Shown here: positions 63,885-64,000 of the stretch, in pieces | Layout: each line of letters begins with the position of its first letter | Numbering within the stretch: the stretch's first letter is position 1 | Notes under the pieces: model-generated | Seen by the model: only the letters and a program-made list of their open reading frames with translations | What the model was told of the DNA's origin: nothing | Database searches by the model: none | Assembly (NCBI RefSeq): GCF_027244095.1 | Contig: NC_069671.1 | Location: 8,685,982 to 8,749,981 of the forward strand | DNA: 64,000 nucleotides | Source of the DNA: Hemicordylus capensis | Taxonomy: Eukaryota; Chordata; Lepidosauria; Squamata; Cordylidae | Direction: 5' to 3' | Program-made: the position numbers and the translations under genes

Positions 63885-64000
63885 CTCAACTGTGGCCCTC
63901 AAGCTGTGCTGGGACAGAACTCCCATAATCCCCGACCACTGGCTACTGTGGCAGGGGATGATGGGATTTGTAGTCCAAGAATAGATCAAGGGCCACAGCT
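63885..64000. mobile_element. hAT-type MITE at window edge
   Basis: Reads gggctcaactgtggccctca ... gggatttgtagtccaagaat and runs off the end. Confidence 0.8.

Larger units (their letters stand above)
61801..64000 (-). other. ULK1: ULK1 intron at the right edge
   Basis: No coding match is seen to the window end. It contains a 33-bp-arm palindrome, a cluster of hAT MITEs and derived tandem repeats, and a LINE 3' end, listed separately. 62,115-62,610 holds nothing I can name. Confidence 0.7.

Overview
The window is vertebrate nuclear DNA, almost certainly from a squamate reptile. Three conserved genes are split into short exons with GT/AG borders. The DNA between exons is packed with squamate-type repeats: Sauria SINE, BovB and CR1/L2 LINE pieces, tRNA-derived SINEs, a 5S-rRNA-headed SINE and many palindromic hAT-type miniature elements. 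No prokaryotic, CRISPR or plasmid feature is present.

All three genes run on the minus strand, so the order of transcription is right to left: ULK1 (about 50,095-64,000, 3' part only), PUS1 (27,347 to about 38,540, complete) and EP400 (1 to about 23,560, 5' part only). The same ULK1-PUS1-EP400 order and common orientation is known from human 12q24.33, so this is conserved synteny. Exon borders were set by matching protein similarity to splice sites and were checked by codon phase; every junction inside the three coding sequences is in phase.

Region by region: 1-19,383 holds nine coding exons of EP400 (start codon at 19,357; about 900 residues, up to just past the HSA domain). 22,990-23,660 is the EP400 CpG-rich promoter. 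24,187-25,835 is one arm of an inverted duplication. 27,347-34,728 holds the five coding exons of PUS1 (408 residues). 35,752-37,361 is the second arm, inside PUS1 intron 1. 37,800-38,560 is the PUS1 CpG promoter and 5' exon. 38,680-50,090 is repeat-rich intergenic DNA with a BovB fragment, a CR1, one solo LTR fossil and several SINEs. 50,095-55,853 is the probable long 3' UTR or 3' flank of ULK1. 55,854-61,800 holds the last five coding exons of ULK1 (the ATG13-binding C-terminal region), and the rest is ULK1 intron.

The genes do not form a pathway: ULK1 is the autophagy-initiating kinase, PUS1 a tRNA/mRNA pseudouridine synthase, EP400 a chromatin-remodelling scaffold ATPase. The most unusual structure is the pair of inverted arms flanking the PUS1 coding exons. 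A core of about 1 kb is nearly identical between arms while the outer flank is clearly diverged. The core carries what looks like a complete compact transcription unit (CArG box, TATA-like box, GTAAGT donor, 115-bp intron, AATAAA). Other points of interest are a 49-bp perfect palindrome in an EP400 intron, repeated hAT insertion at the same SINE position with 8-bp target duplications, a SINE with a 5S+tRNA double head, and a ZNF143-like motif spread by the miniature elements and also found as an inverted pair in the PUS1 promoter.
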